A stretch of DNA of 64,000 nt, taken from NCBI GenBank assembly GCA_041741455.1, contig JBGSJZ010000025.1:1-64000 (forward strand), in the 5' to 3' direction. Positions 9,419 through 17,868 of the stretch are shown here, piece after piece. The stretch is from CALESS01 sp041741455. GTDB taxonomy: Bacteria > Chloroflexota > Anaerolineae > Anaerolineales > Anaerolineaceae. The position numbers were made by a program, and so were the translations under genes. Under the pieces are notes generated by a model. That model saw nothing but the letters and a program-made list of their open reading frames with translations, was not told the DNA's origin and ran no database searches. The stretch's first letter is position 1. The number at the start of each line of letters is the position of its first letter.

Positions 9419-10210
9419 TCATGCCTCCTGCTTCTTGGTGATGTCTCCGTACAATGCACCCAGATACGCATCCTGGACGGATTGCGTATTGGAAATCTCA
9501 CGGGGGGTGCCCTCCGCAAGAATGTTTCCCAGATGCATGACGGTGATGCGGTCCGAAATACTCATGACCATATCCATGCGGTGTTCCACCAACACGATGG
9601 TCTTGGTTCCCAAACCGCGAATTTTCATGATGATTTCCAGCAAGGCTGGCACCTGTTCGCTGGACATGCCGGCAGTTGGCTCATCCAGCAGCAACAAGGC
9701 TGGATCGGATGCCAGCATGATGGCCAGTTCCAGCTTGCGCTTTTCACCGTGCGATAGGTTGAGGGCCAGGGCGTATTCCTTGCCATTCAACCCGACCAAA
9801 TCAATAATTTCTTCGGCCCGGGTGACGTATTGTTTGAAGTTATCAGCAGCCTGGAAGAAACGCAGATTATCTTTGCCCAGGGCCTGAGCAGATAACCGGA
9901 TATTCTCCAGTACCGAGAGGGTGGGGAAGATATTCGTGATCTGGAAGGACCTGCCAATCCCCTGGTGGGCAATGCGGTGAACCGGCAGGTGGGTAATGTT
10001 CCGTCCTCGAAAGATCACCTCTCCCCGGGTTGGTCGAAGGACTCCCGAAATCATGTTGAAGAGGGTCGTCTTTCCAGCGCCGTTCGGGCCGATGATGGAA
10101 TGCAGGCTGAGTTCTTGGATGCCGAGGCTGACGTCATCCACTGCAACCAATCCACCAAATTCTTTGCGAAGATGTCTTGCTTCCAGAAGGGGTTTCTGTT
10201 CAGACTCCAT
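9419..10210 (-). CDS. livG: ABC transporter ATP-binding protein LivG
   Basis: Second ATPase subunit, 263 residues. Walker A GPNGAGKTTLFN is near residues 39-50, the ABC signature is LSHGEKRKLELAIML, Walker B is LLLLDEPTAGM, and the C-terminus carries the LivG-specific VLVEHRMDMVMSISDRI region. The ABC signature reads SHGEK rather than SGGQ, which is common in this subfamily. AAGGAT lies about 7 nt before the ATG. It is first of the four permease/ATPase genes and is separated from livJ by about 290 bp containing a strong hairpin. Confidence 0.92.
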   Translation of the reverse strand: MESEQKPLLEARHLRKEFGGLVAVDDVSLGIQELSLHSIIGPNGAGKTTLFNMISGVLRPTRGEVIFRGRNITHLPVHRIAHQGIGRSFQITNIFPTLSVLENIRLSAQALGKDNLRFFQAADNFKQYVTRAEEIIDLVGLNGKEYALALNLSHGEKRKLELAIMLASDPALLLLDEPTAGMSSEQVPALLEIIMKIRGLGTKTIVLVEHRMDMVMSISDRITVMHLGNILAEGTPREISNTQSVQDAYLGALYGDITKKQEA

Positions 10211-10504
10211 CTAGTTATCCTTGTTCGATTGTTATTCAAAAAACTTAACCGCAGATAGCGCAGATAAAAACACTAAATAATAGATCAAATTCAGCTATGC
10301 AATAGCTCATCATTGCGAACGCTGTGCACGGTGTGGGCCCATTGGCCATTCAATCCCGACCTGGGGGAGTTTGCCACACCGCATTTGGCGGCTCGGATTG
10401 TTAGGTTTTTTGGACAATGTTGAGCCGACCCAATATTTAGCAAACCTGGTAGGTAAGGGCATTGCTGCCCTTACCTACCATTGTGAGAATCAAAGTTTCA
10501 GAAT
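10211..10504 (-). promoter_or_regulatory. livJ-livG spacer with a 15-bp perfect hairpin
   Basis: No gene is visible in this 294-bp gap. At 10447-10480 TGGTAGGTAAGGGCA and its exact complement enclose a 4-nt loop. The hairpin starts 24 nt beyond the livJ stop and is not followed by a U-run on the minus strand. A 3'-end stabiliser or partial terminator that keeps binding-protein mRNA above permease mRNA is more likely than a full terminator. At 10246-10270 a weak CGCAGATAGCGCAGATAAAA stretch resembles degenerate intergenic repeats found elsewhere in the window. Confidence 0.5.
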
Positions 10505-11881
10505 CTACTTCTTATTCATCTCGCAGCGAGTGGCATAAGGATCCACGAGGGTGCAGGGGATATCCAATTCATCGAAGGCACTGACATAAATCTTCTCGAA
10601 GAATTTGTAATCGTTGACACCATCGCCATCACTATCGGGATTGACGTTGACGAGCTTGAGGACGTTCATCGGCTGCTCACAGACATGATCACCCGGGCGG
10701 ATGTAATAGGTGCCCTTGGGGCCTTCAAACTGCAGACCTTCCAGAGCCAGGATCATGGCATCACCAGTGGCGTCGCCAGCGGTCTTTTCCAGGGCAGCGG
10801 CCAGGGCAATGGCAGAAGCCATACCACCTGCGGTGAACAGGTCCGGGGGCTCATTGAAGAGTTCCAGGTGGCGCTTCACGAGATAGTCGTTGACGGCGTT
10901 CTCGGGAACCGTGTAGTGATAGACATTCAAACCAACCGTACCGAGAGCGTTCGAGTAGACGGCAGCGAAGGAAGCATTGTCACCGAAGCCGGTGGAAACG
11001 GTCATCTGATCCAGGGTGCCCATATCGGTCAACTGCTGGAAGAGGGTGACGTAGCCGATGCCGGACCAGGTCAGGAAGAGACAGCCAGCGCCGGAATCCA
11101 TCGCCTGCTGAATGTAGGCGGTGTAATCGGTGGTCTCAGCCGGGGCGGGGACGGGGGCGATCACTTCGCCGCCATATTTACCCACGGCAAATTCGAGGGC
11201 AACATTGCTGCCCTGACCAAAAGCGTTGTCAATGTAGATGTGGGCGAACTTGGTGCTGACGTTTTCCACCAGGTACTTGGCGATGACCAGGGTGTCATCA
11301 TAGCTGGTGCGGGAGGTGCGGAAGACATACGGATTGAAGTTGGCGCCGGTGGTGAAGGCAGAAGCGGCCGGGTCGATCATCAGGATCATCTTGTTTTCGA
11401 GGGCGACTGTGGTCAAAGCCACAGCAACAGCCGAGGAGACCGGTCCCTGCAAGATTTCAACGCCGTCTTTTTCAATCAGTTCACGAGCCAGAGCAACACC
11501 CTTATCGGGGGTCAGTTCGTCATCCTTGACGATGACTTCGACGGGGCGGTTGGCGATGATGTAGCGGCCTTCAGCATCCATCTTGCCACCAGAGGCGTAT
11601 TCCAAGCCAATCTGGAAGCCGCGCTGCTGCTGCAGGCTGTAGAGGGCCATAGCACCGGAAGCCGAGGTGATTTGTCCAATCTTGAGGACTTCACCCAGGG
11701 GGACTTCGGTCGGGGCGGCGGTGGGGGCTTCGGTCGGAACAGCGGTGGGCTGTTCAACAACAGGGGCTTCGGTCGGGACCGCGGTGGGTTCAGCAGTGGG
11801 TTCCGCGGTGGGCGTCGTGCAGGCTGCCAGCAGCATGCTGAGGAGCACAAGGACGCTCAAAATAGTGGTTAGTTTCTTCAT
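10505..11881 (-). CDS. livJ: ABC transporter substrate-binding lipoprotein, LivJ-like
   Basis: Extracytoplasmic binding protein of the LIV-I (type I periplasmic binding protein) family. MKKLTTILSVLVLLSMLLAAC is a lipoprotein signal ending in lipobox LAAC, followed by a Pro/Thr/Glu linker (about 22-65) typical of surface lipoproteins. The mature domain begins LKIGQITSASGAMALYSLQQQRGF; GVEILQGPVSSAVAVALT and the FRTSRTSYDD strand are family hallmarks. The start is the ATG preceded by GGAGGAAAAG; a TTG 12 nt upstream lies in the ribosome-binding site itself. A TATAAT-like box is present at 11914-11919 on the minus strand without a clear -35. Ligand unknown. Confidence 0.9.
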   Translation of the reverse strand: MKKLTTILSVLVLLSMLLAACTTPTAEPTAEPTAVPTEAPVVEQPTAVPTEAPTAAPTEVPLGEVLKIGQITSASGAMALYSLQQQRGFQIGLEYASGGKMDAEGRYIIANRPVEVIVKDDELTPDKGVALARELIEKDGVEILQGPVSSAVAVALTTVALENKMILMIDPAASAFTTGANFNPYVFRTSRTSYDDTLVIAKYLVENVSTKFAHIYIDNAFGQGSNVALEFAVGKYGGEVIAPVPAPAETTDYTAYIQQAMDSGAGCLFLTWSGIGYVTLFQQLTDMGTLDQMTVSTGFGDNASFAAVYSNALGTVGLNVYHYTVPENAVNDYLVKRHLELFNEPPDLFTAGGMASAIALAAALEKTAGDATGDAMILALEGLQFEGPKGTYYIRPGDHVCEQPMNVLKLVNVNPDSDGDGVNDYKFFEKIYVSAFDELDIPCTLVDPYATRCEMNKK

Positions 11882-12021
11882 CTTTTCCTCCAAGAAATTT
11901 TTTGTATAAATCGATTATAGAACCGATTTTGACAACTAGGTTGTGAGTATTACCGTTACTATCCCAGATTGCAACACCTCCTTTCAAACTTCGCCGACGG
12001 GCGGGGATTCCATCCAGAGGA

Positions 12022-12423
12022 TCAACCTGACACGACCAAAACTGCCTGGCCTGTCAGGATCTGCCTCCCGGCCTGATTGAAACAATCGGTTTTTAAAGTG
12101 ATCAGGCGCTTTTCCGGCTGCCAGGTGGTTACTTCCACCCGGGCGGTCACTGTATCTCCGGAAATAATGGGCGCCAGGTACTCAACTTGCTGGCTGAGCA
12201 AGGTGCTGCCGGATCCAGGGAGACACATGTTCAGCAGCCCATTGACCAGGCTGCTGAGAAACAACTCCTGGCAGGTGCGGTGGCCATGCAGGTCGCTGGA
12301 GGATCCACCACAGGTCGATTCTGCCTGCAGCAAGAATTCACTGATTGCAGTCAGGTCCTGTTCAGTCACCTCGCGCACCGCGCTGGCATGTTGACCTACC
12401 CAAAACGTCACCCTGTCCTCCAT
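12022..12423 (-). CDS. MaoC-like (hot-dog) hydratase/thioesterase
   Basis: A hot-dog fold protein of 133 residues, similar in length and pattern to (R)-specific enoyl-CoA hydratases (PhaJ/MaoC). The N-terminus has the VTEQDLTAISEF segment; the C-terminal half has PIISGDTVTARVEVTTWQPEKR and an LTGQAVLV ending. The canonical hydratase Asp/His pair (DxNPxH) is not obvious in HGHRTCQE, so thioesterase or lyase activity is possible. The ATG overlaps the TGA of the upstream hydrolase by one base (TGATG). It is the last enzyme gene before the liv transporter genes, so an acyl-CoA role in the same pathway is inferred. Confidence 0.65.
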   Translation of the reverse strand: MEDRVTFWVGQHASAVREVTEQDLTAISEFLLQAESTCGGSSSDLHGHRTCQELFLSSLVNGLLNMCLPGSGSTLLSQQVEYLAPIISGDTVTARVEVTTWQPEKRLITLKTDCFNQAGRQILTGQAVLVVSG

Positions 12424-13226
12424 CAGCCCCAGTTTTGCAAGGCAAAACCAATCGCCAGGGCATTGAACACACCTGGTTTTTCCATGCACAGGGCATGGCC
12501 GGCGCCAGGCACCACCGCCAATTGGGCGTTGGGAATGACGTTGACAATAATTTCAGCATAGCGGCGAGGCTTGAGGATGTCCTGTTCGCCCACCATGACC
12601 AGGGTCGGCGCAGTGATGCGCGGTAGATCCGCGGTCAGGTTTAACTTCAGGAAGCAGGCCAGCAATTCCTGAAAGGCGTCAAAGTCCAACTCGCTATAGC
12701 GGCCGGCAGCCGCAGCGATAGCGGCTTGGTTGGCGGCCGTCCAGGCATCGGAGAAATTCCAGGGGGCGGTCACCTCGAACAGGCGGCGTGGATCGCGAGC
12801 CTTGGCGGCCTCCGCCCAAGTGCGGGCGGCAGTTTCCAACACCGGGTCCACCTGGCTGACACACGAGGAGAGCAGCAAAGCCTTTGTACGCTGCGGGAAT
12901 TGCAGGGCAAAGGCCAGGCTGACTTCGCCTCCATAGGAGATGCCGCCAATAATGGCCTGCGGAATCTGCAGGGCATCCAGCAGGGCAGCCAGGTCCATGG
13001 CATGCAAATTCATGGTGTACGGACCGGCCGGATGTTCCGAGCGCCACATGCCGCGGCAATCGTAGAGCAGCACCCGCAAGTGTTTGGCTAACCCAGGCAA
13101 GTTGAGACCCCAACTGGCGGTCGACATCAGGATGCCATTGGAAAGCACCAATACCGGGGCTTTCTCATCCTGCAGCCCGTGCAGTTCGTAGTAGATCTCG
13201 ATTCCGTTGGCTTCAATACGCGGCAT
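12423..13226 (-). CDS. Alpha/beta hydrolase
   Basis: Alpha/beta hydrolase of 267 residues with a full predicted catalytic set: nucleophile elbow GISYGG (Ser97), Asp near 217 in VGEQDILKP, and His near 245 in GAGHALCMEKP. The fold resembles 3-oxoadipate enol-lactonase and other small-ester hydrolases. It follows the DUF35 gene after a 15-bp gap and overlaps the MaoC-like gene. The reaction is probably ester, lactone or thioester cleavage in the pathway encoded by this operon; the substrate cannot be named. Confidence 0.85.
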   Translation of the reverse strand: MPRIEANGIEIYYELHGLQDEKAPVLVLSNGILMSTASWGLNLPGLAKHLRVLLYDCRGMWRSEHPAGPYTMNLHAMDLAALLDALQIPQAIIGGISYGGEVSLAFALQFPQRTKALLLSSCVSQVDPVLETAARTWAEAAKARDPRRLFEVTAPWNFSDAWTAANQAAIAAAAGRYSELDFDAFQELLACFLKLNLTADLPRITAPTLVMVGEQDILKPRRYAEIIVNVIPNAQLAVVPGAGHALCMEKPGVFNALAIGFALQNWG

Positions 13227-13241
13227 TTTTTGACCTCTTGT

Positions 13242-13658
13242 TTACGCAGCTGGTTTGAATCCGAGGAAGGTCTTTTTCGCTTCACCTTCACCCCGGTCAA
13301 TGAAGACCGCTTCCAGTGCCATGCCAATTTGAATTGTTTCCGGTTTGCTCAAGTCGATTTCGACAATCTGGCCGCTAATTTTCGGGCCTTCTTCCGTTTC
13401 CACGATGCCCACGCAGTAGGGGTTCTTGCGATCATAACCGGCGCTGATCATGGCGGAGGAGCCGACATAAATCACGGTGAAGGCTACCAATTTGCCCTTG
13501 CCGGAGAACTCCACCCATTCCATGTCCGCGGCCAGGGTGTCTGGATCCAGCATGCGCGGCGGTAAAAACACATGCCCACTGGAAAGCTCGCGCGAGCCCA
13601 TCAGCTTGTGCTGACCCAGGCCTACGTAAAAGTCGTAACTATTAATATCGGTTGCCAT
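13242..13658 (-). CDS. DUF35-type OB-fold protein lacking the zinc ribbon
   Basis: A 138-residue protein with the OB-fold half of DUF35 (WVEFSGKGKLVAFTVIYVGSS, then PYCVGIVETEEGPKISGQI). DUF35 proteins accompany thiolases and act as acyl-CoA binding or scaffold subunits. The expected N-terminal rubredoxin-like zinc ribbon has its PPR anchor (FLPPRM), but none of the four metal cysteines is present. It starts at an ATG with GGAGAT 5 nt upstream and lies 3 bp after the thiolase gene, the usual partner arrangement. Confidence 0.85.
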   Translation of the reverse strand: MATDINSYDFYVGLGQHKLMGSRELSSGHVFLPPRMLDPDTLAADMEWVEFSGKGKLVAFTVIYVGSSAMISAGYDRKNPYCVGIVETEEGPKISGQIVEIDLSKPETIQIGMALEAVFIDRGEGEAKKTFLGFKPAA

Positions 13659-13661
13659 GGC

Positions 13662-14924
13662 TTATCTCCGCTCAAAGATGTGCACGGTGCAAGTCTGACC
13701 GGTGCCGCCCACATTATGGGTCAGGCCGAGGGTCGGATTGCCGGGGAGCTGGCGTTCGCCAGCCGAGCCGCGCAACTGCTTCCAGATTTCCACCACCTGG
13801 CCAATGCCCGAGGCGCCAACCGGGTGACCTTTGGATTTAAGGCCGCCGGAGGTGTTGATGGGGTGGCGGCCAGTGCGGGCAGTCTCACCCGCTTCAGCGG
13901 CTTTGCCGCCGGTACCCGGAGCGAAAAAGCCCAGGTCTTCGGTGGCCATGATTTCAGCAATGGTGAAGCAGTCATGCACTTCAGCCAGATCGATATCATC
14001 CGGGGTCACGCCCGCCATCTCATAGGCCTCTTTGGCCGCAACGCGGGCGGAGGGGATGGAAGTCAGGGTGGAGCGGCTATGCAAGGCCCCATCGCTGCCC
14101 TGGCCGGTGCCGATGATATGCAGCGGGGTATCGGTAAAGTGGTGAGCCAGCTCTTCACTGACCAGCAGAACTGTGGCCGCCCCATCTGAAACCGGGGAGC
14201 AGTCAAACAGGCGCATCGGCCAGGCGACCATCGGGTTGCCCCGGTCATCATTGAGAAAATCGAGCTCGGTCTGCCAGGTGGGCATCGGCAGGCCTTTTTT
14301 GACCGCCGAAGCCTTGCGGGCTTCCATGATGTCGCGGATGCGCTGGCCGAACTGGGCTTTGTTATTCAGGGCACCGTTCTCATGATTCTTCAACCCGACC
14401 TTCATAAAGGTCTGTGGCGTGGCGCCATAGGCGTGCATATAAGCGCTGGCCATCGAGGCATAGAAACCAGGGAAGGTAAAGCCGGAAGGGATTTCATAAA
14501 CCGCATCCGCAGCGGTGCCGAGAGCATCGGTAACTTTTTCGCCGGGCAAATCGGTCATTTTCTCGATGCCACCCACCAGCACGATATCGTACAGGCCGGA
14601 AGCAATACCAATCATCCCCTGACGCAGGGCAACCCCGCCACTGGCACAGGCATCCTCGATCCGGGTCGCCGGGCGGGGCGTCAGTCCAACCCAATCAGCC
14701 ATGATCGGTGCGATGTGCCCCTGCGACTCGAACAAGTCGCTGGAGAAATTGCCAATATATAATGCTTTGATATCTTTGGGATCAAAGCCCTTGTCAACGC
14801 TGGCCAGCATCTCCTGGAATGCCGTGACAAACAATTCGCGGCTGGTGCGGCAGCGGAAGGTGCCAAACTTGGTCATCCCCGCGCCGACCACGGCAACACC
14901 GCGGCTTAATTTGCGTCCTGCCAT
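13662..14924 (-). CDS. Archaeal-type acetyl-CoA C-acetyltransferase/thiolase-family protein
   Basis: Thiolase-fold enzyme of 420 residues, of the SCP2/archaeal type that works with DUF35 partners. The nucleophile motif is EDACASGG (Cys near residue 94), with AEVHDCFTIAE and NTSGGLKSKGHPVGASG as the His/Cys active-site segments and a closing HNVGGTGQT. It could make or cleave 3-oxoacyl-CoA, or act as a retro-aldolase as in steroid side-chain systems where thiolase, DUF35 and MaoC proteins cooperate. The ATG has GGAGG 4 nt upstream; an in-frame extension of 33 codons upstream has no such site and runs across a hairpin. Confidence 0.88.
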   Translation of the reverse strand: MAGRKLSRGVAVVGAGMTKFGTFRCRTSRELFVTAFQEMLASVDKGFDPKDIKALYIGNFSSDLFESQGHIAPIMADWVGLTPRPATRIEDACASGGVALRQGMIGIASGLYDIVLVGGIEKMTDLPGEKVTDALGTAADAVYEIPSGFTFPGFYASMASAYMHAYGATPQTFMKVGLKNHENGALNNKAQFGQRIRDIMEARKASAVKKGLPMPTWQTELDFLNDDRGNPMVAWPMRLFDCSPVSDGAATVLLVSEELAHHFTDTPLHIIGTGQGSDGALHSRSTLTSIPSARVAAKEAYEMAGVTPDDIDLAEVHDCFTIAEIMATEDLGFFAPGTGGKAAEAGETARTGRHPINTSGGLKSKGHPVGASGIGQVVEIWKQLRGSAGERQLPGNPTLGLTHNVGGTGQTCTVHIFERR

Positions 14925-14988
14925 AAATCCTCCATTAGTTTTCCCGCAGTCCGGGTAGACCGAGAGAGAGTCGAATTGCCATCCCCTG

Positions 14989-15026
14989 GGTTTGAAGGTG
15001 AGCGTGAACCCGCTCACCTTCAAACC
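14989..15026 (-). other. Perfect 16-bp intra-operon hairpin
   Basis: GGTTTGAAGGTGAGCG and its exact complement flank a 6-nt loop, between the stop of the 15038 hydrolase gene and the thiolase start. There is no U-run on either side, so complete termination is unlikely. An mRNA stabiliser or processing site that sets different expression of the two operon halves is inferred. Confidence 0.55.
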
Positions 15027-15037
15027 GGAGAAGTTGA

Positions 15038-16105
15038 TTAGGAATGTTTCTTCAAAAAGGCATGGAAAGCGGGGTTAACCACTTCCGGTTTTTCAATGTG
15101 CGGGCTATGGGCTGCATCCGCAATCACCACTTCCTCGAACCAACCGCCAGCCGCGGCATAGCGGTTGAGCGCATAGCGGGTCTGGGCCACCATGGGCTGG
15201 GGCGGGTAGATGTCATCCCCGGGCCAGCCGGGCACATAGCCCAATTTACCCAGGGCACCCAGGTCGAACATGGAATTGTCAGAGACAATCATGTCCGAGT
15301 CGCCGCGCAGCCAAAGGATCGGCAGCTTGATGGCGGCTTTTTCCATGTCCTGCAGGTCGCCCAGGATGTACTTGGGTGCACCAGCATTGATCACGCCCCA
15401 ATCACCCGGGGCAGTCATCGGCCAGTTGGCTGAGGGCACAGCATCGCCGGGGTAATTCTCCGGGCCAATCACCTCACGCAGCGAACCGGTCAGGAAATCC
15501 TCTTCCATTTCGGGTTTGAATCCGGCTTTATAGTAGAACGCAGAGATCACGTTGCGCGGCGAATTGGGATCTTCAGCCGTGCGATCACCTTCTTTAATCC
15601 GGCGGATGAAATCTGGGTTGACCACTCCACCGCCCGACCCGGCAAAATCTGGGAAGCAGGGTTCCCCGGTTTCACCCTTGGTTCCGCCGAAGCCAAACGG
15701 GGAGACCGGGCAGACCAGGGTGATGGAAAGAGCTTTTTCGGGGTGATCCGCCAGGACGCGGTAGAGAATACCACCGCCCAGCGACCAGCCGACCAGGTGG
15801 GTTTTTTGGATCTGGAGAGCATCCATCAAAGCCAGCAGGTCTTCCGCCCAATCACGATAGCCGCGCCGGGCATCCACCGGCTTGAACTCAGTCCAGCCAT
15901 AACCGCGCAGATCCGGGGCAATGCCACGGTAACCGGCCGGCAGGGCTAGCATGGTTTCCTGCCAGTACAGTGCGGAGGCAAAATTTCCATGCAGGAAGAT
16001 GACCGGAATGCCATCTTGCGGGCCACTGAAGTACGTGTGCATCTTCAGGCGGGTGGTTTCCACCATGCGGGTGGTGATTCCCTTAAGCGGAGCGGGTGCG
16101 TTCAT
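15038..16105 (-). CDS. Alpha/beta hydrolase (C-C/ester hydrolase-like, 355 aa)
   Basis: A larger alpha/beta hydrolase. IPVIFLHGNFASALYW holds the oxyanion HGNF motif, the nucleophile is Ser108 in VGWSLGG, and DAAHSPHIEKP near residue 335 carries the catalytic His. The insertion between strands 6 and 7 (about 150-260, with a PENYPGDAVPSANW stretch) is a long cap domain, suggesting a bulky substrate. The start is the ATG with AAAGGAG 5 nt upstream, not the ATG 15 nt earlier. It lies in the same minus-strand run as the CoA-transferase and thiolase genes. Confidence 0.85.
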   Translation of the reverse strand: MNAPAPLKGITTRMVETTRLKMHTYFSGPQDGIPVIFLHGNFASALYWQETMLALPAGYRGIAPDLRGYGWTEFKPVDARRGYRDWAEDLLALMDALQIQKTHLVGWSLGGGILYRVLADHPEKALSITLVCPVSPFGFGGTKGETGEPCFPDFAGSGGGVVNPDFIRRIKEGDRTAEDPNSPRNVISAFYYKAGFKPEMEEDFLTGSLREVIGPENYPGDAVPSANWPMTAPGDWGVINAGAPKYILGDLQDMEKAAIKLPILWLRGDSDMIVSDNSMFDLGALGKLGYVPGWPGDDIYPPQPMVAQTRYALNRYAAAGGWFEEVVIADAAHSPHIEKPEVVNPAFHAFLKKHS

Positions 16106-16210
16106 CGTTTCTCCTTTCATCTTTATCTAAACAACAATCTGTTTTCTAATGAGTAAGCAGAGCCAAGCATAAGTTTGCTTTTTTAGCTATGCCTCCTCTA
16201 ATGACAGTTC

Positions 16211-16525
16211 TCAGCCAATCTTTTTGTACAATCGTTTGTTCTTGCCTTCCAGGCTGGTTGGCCGGGCTGCGCCTGGGTCGGCCAGGTTGATGATCAGGGT
16301 ATCCCCTTCCACACCGTACACGCCGACAAATTGCCCGACCAGGCCGAGCGTATGCTGGGTCTGATCCATATCAATCTGGCCGGCTTCGGCTGTGTAGGTG
16401 CCGCTGGAGGTGATGCCCATCTCTTCCAGGCAGGCCATGAAGGTGCCATCCGGGTGGAACTCAAACCATAAGCCCGGGAAAGCCTGGCCTGCAGGTTGTT
16501 GCCATTTACCAAGAATGTCACTCAC
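16211..16525 (-). CDS. Small lipocalin-like hypothetical protein
   Basis: A 104-residue protein without signal peptide. MSDILGKW followed by FEFHPDGTFMACLE, SGTYTAEAGQIDM and GVYGVEGDTLIIN forms the strand pattern of lipocalin-like (DUF4923/DUF5640-like) small barrels, which often bind hydrophobic ligands. Assignment to any one family is tentative. It starts at GTG with AGGAG 7 nt upstream. Its place between a hydrolase and a CoA-transferase suggests a ligand-binding or accessory role in the pathway. Confidence 0.6.
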   Translation of the reverse strand: MSDILGKWQQPAGQAFPGLWFEFHPDGTFMACLEEMGITSSGTYTAEAGQIDMDQTQHTLGLVGQFVGVYGVEGDTLIINLADPGAARPTSLEGKNKRLYKKIG

Positions 16526-16540
16526 GTCTTTTCTCCTTAA

Positions 16541-17866
16541 CTAAATACCAGGGACGACCAGGCGGGGAACGATGCCCAGGCGGGCGGCTTCATCCCGCAG
16601 CCAGTCACGGAAATCCGGGTGGGCTACTTTGATGAGGGCTTCCAGGCGTTCCTTGACACAACGGCCGCGCAGTTCAGCCACACCATATTCGGTAACAATG
16701 GTATCCACCTCATGACAGGGAACCGTCACTTCGGAACCTTCTGAGAGGACTGGGGTGATGGTCGAAATGGTGCCATCTTTGGCAGTGGAGCGCAGGGCGA
16801 TAATGCCGCGTCCGCCTGGAGAACGCTGGGCGCCGCGGTGGGTATCCAACTGTCCGCCAGTGCCGCTAAAATGGCGGTAGCCGATGCTCTGCGAGCACAC
16901 CTGACCGAAGATATCCACCTGAAGGGCGGTATTGACGCTGACCATCTTGTAGTTCTGGCCAATCACATACGGATCATTGGTTACCTTGCCCTGCTGGAAC
17001 TCGACGCCGATGTTGTTGTTAACAAAGTCATAGAGCTTTTGAGTGCCCAGGGCAAAAGCCCCGACCATTTTTCCCTTCCAGAGGGTCTTGCGGCGGTTGG
17101 TGACAATCCCCGCTTCGTAGAGATCGACCATGCCATCGGTGAACATTTCGGTGTGGATGCCGAGGTCTTTGCGGTCGCCCAGGAAGGCGGTGATGGCGTT
17201 GGGAATGCCGCCAATGCCGAGTTGCAGGGTAGAGCCGTCTTCGATCAAATCAGCGATGTAGCCGCCGATGGCCTGTTCAGCCTCAGACGAAGGTGCCGGC
17301 GGGAAGAGCGGGCAGGGAACGTGATTTTCCACCACATGATCCACTTCGGAAATGTGAATCTGGGTGTCGCCCAGGGTCCAGGGCAGGTTTTCGTTGATCT
17401 CCAGCACCACCAGGTCTGCCTTTTCGATCAATTGCTTTTCCATGACGAGGCCGAGTGAAAGCGACATATAACCGCGCGCATCCGGCGGGGTGGCCGTGCC
17501 CCAAAAGACATTGACCCTGCCGCCAGCTGCTGCCAGCTTAACGGTAGCTGCCTGATGCAGGTTGTTGGGGATATAGGATGTGCGGCCTTCCGGGTGCACC
17601 CGGCGGTCCGGAGCGCCGTAGAACCAGTTTTGAACAAAGAAATGGCCGCTCATCTCCGGCTTGAGGATGAAATCATACTGGCGCAACGGCAAGCAAACCC
17701 AGACCGTTACATCTTCCAATCGGTCACGGTGATTGCCCAATTCTGACAGCAGTCCCGGTGGTTCGGAGCCAGCCATGGCCGCTCCAATTGTCTGATGCGA
17801 TTGCACCAGAGCCACCGCTTCCGGAATGCTGAGTAATTTTTGCTTGTAGAGTTGTTTATGGTCCAT
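16541..17866 (-). CDS. Acetyl-CoA hydrolase/CoA-transferase family (4-hydroxybutyrate CoA-transferase-like)
   Basis: A family I CoA-transferase of 441 residues, resembling AbfT, Cat1 and Ach1. LQLGIGGIPNAI begins the second domain, the catalytic Glu is in GIHTEMFTDGM (about residue 230), and the C-terminal ITEYGVAELRG-type motif is present as VTEYGVAELRG. The reaction is transfer of CoA between acetyl- or another acyl-CoA and a free carboxylate, so it could activate the imported acid or release the final product. It follows the KASIII-like gene by 2 bp. Confidence 0.88.
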   Translation of the reverse strand: MDHKQLYKQKLLSIPEAVALVQSHQTIGAAMAGSEPPGLLSELGNHRDRLEDVTVWVCLPLRQYDFILKPEMSGHFFVQNWFYGAPDRRVHPEGRTSYIPNNLHQAATVKLAAAGGRVNVFWGTATPPDARGYMSLSLGLVMEKQLIEKADLVVLEINENLPWTLGDTQIHISEVDHVVENHVPCPLFPPAPSSEAEQAIGGYIADLIEDGSTLQLGIGGIPNAITAFLGDRKDLGIHTEMFTDGMVDLYEAGIVTNRRKTLWKGKMVGAFALGTQKLYDFVNNNIGVEFQQGKVTNDPYVIGQNYKMVSVNTALQVDIFGQVCSQSIGYRHFSGTGGQLDTHRGAQRSPGGRGIIALRSTAKDGTISTITPVLSEGSEVTVPCHEVDTIVTEYGVAELRGRCVKERLEALIKVAHPDFRDWLRDEAARLGIVPRLVVPGI

Positions 17867-17868
17867 GG

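Noticed and set aside
10685..11872. A 395-codon open frame on the plus strand opposite livJ
   Set aside because: It is Gly/Asp-rich, has no ribosome-binding site or family resemblance, and lies exactly opposite a well-recognised lipoprotein; it results from codon bias of the real gene.
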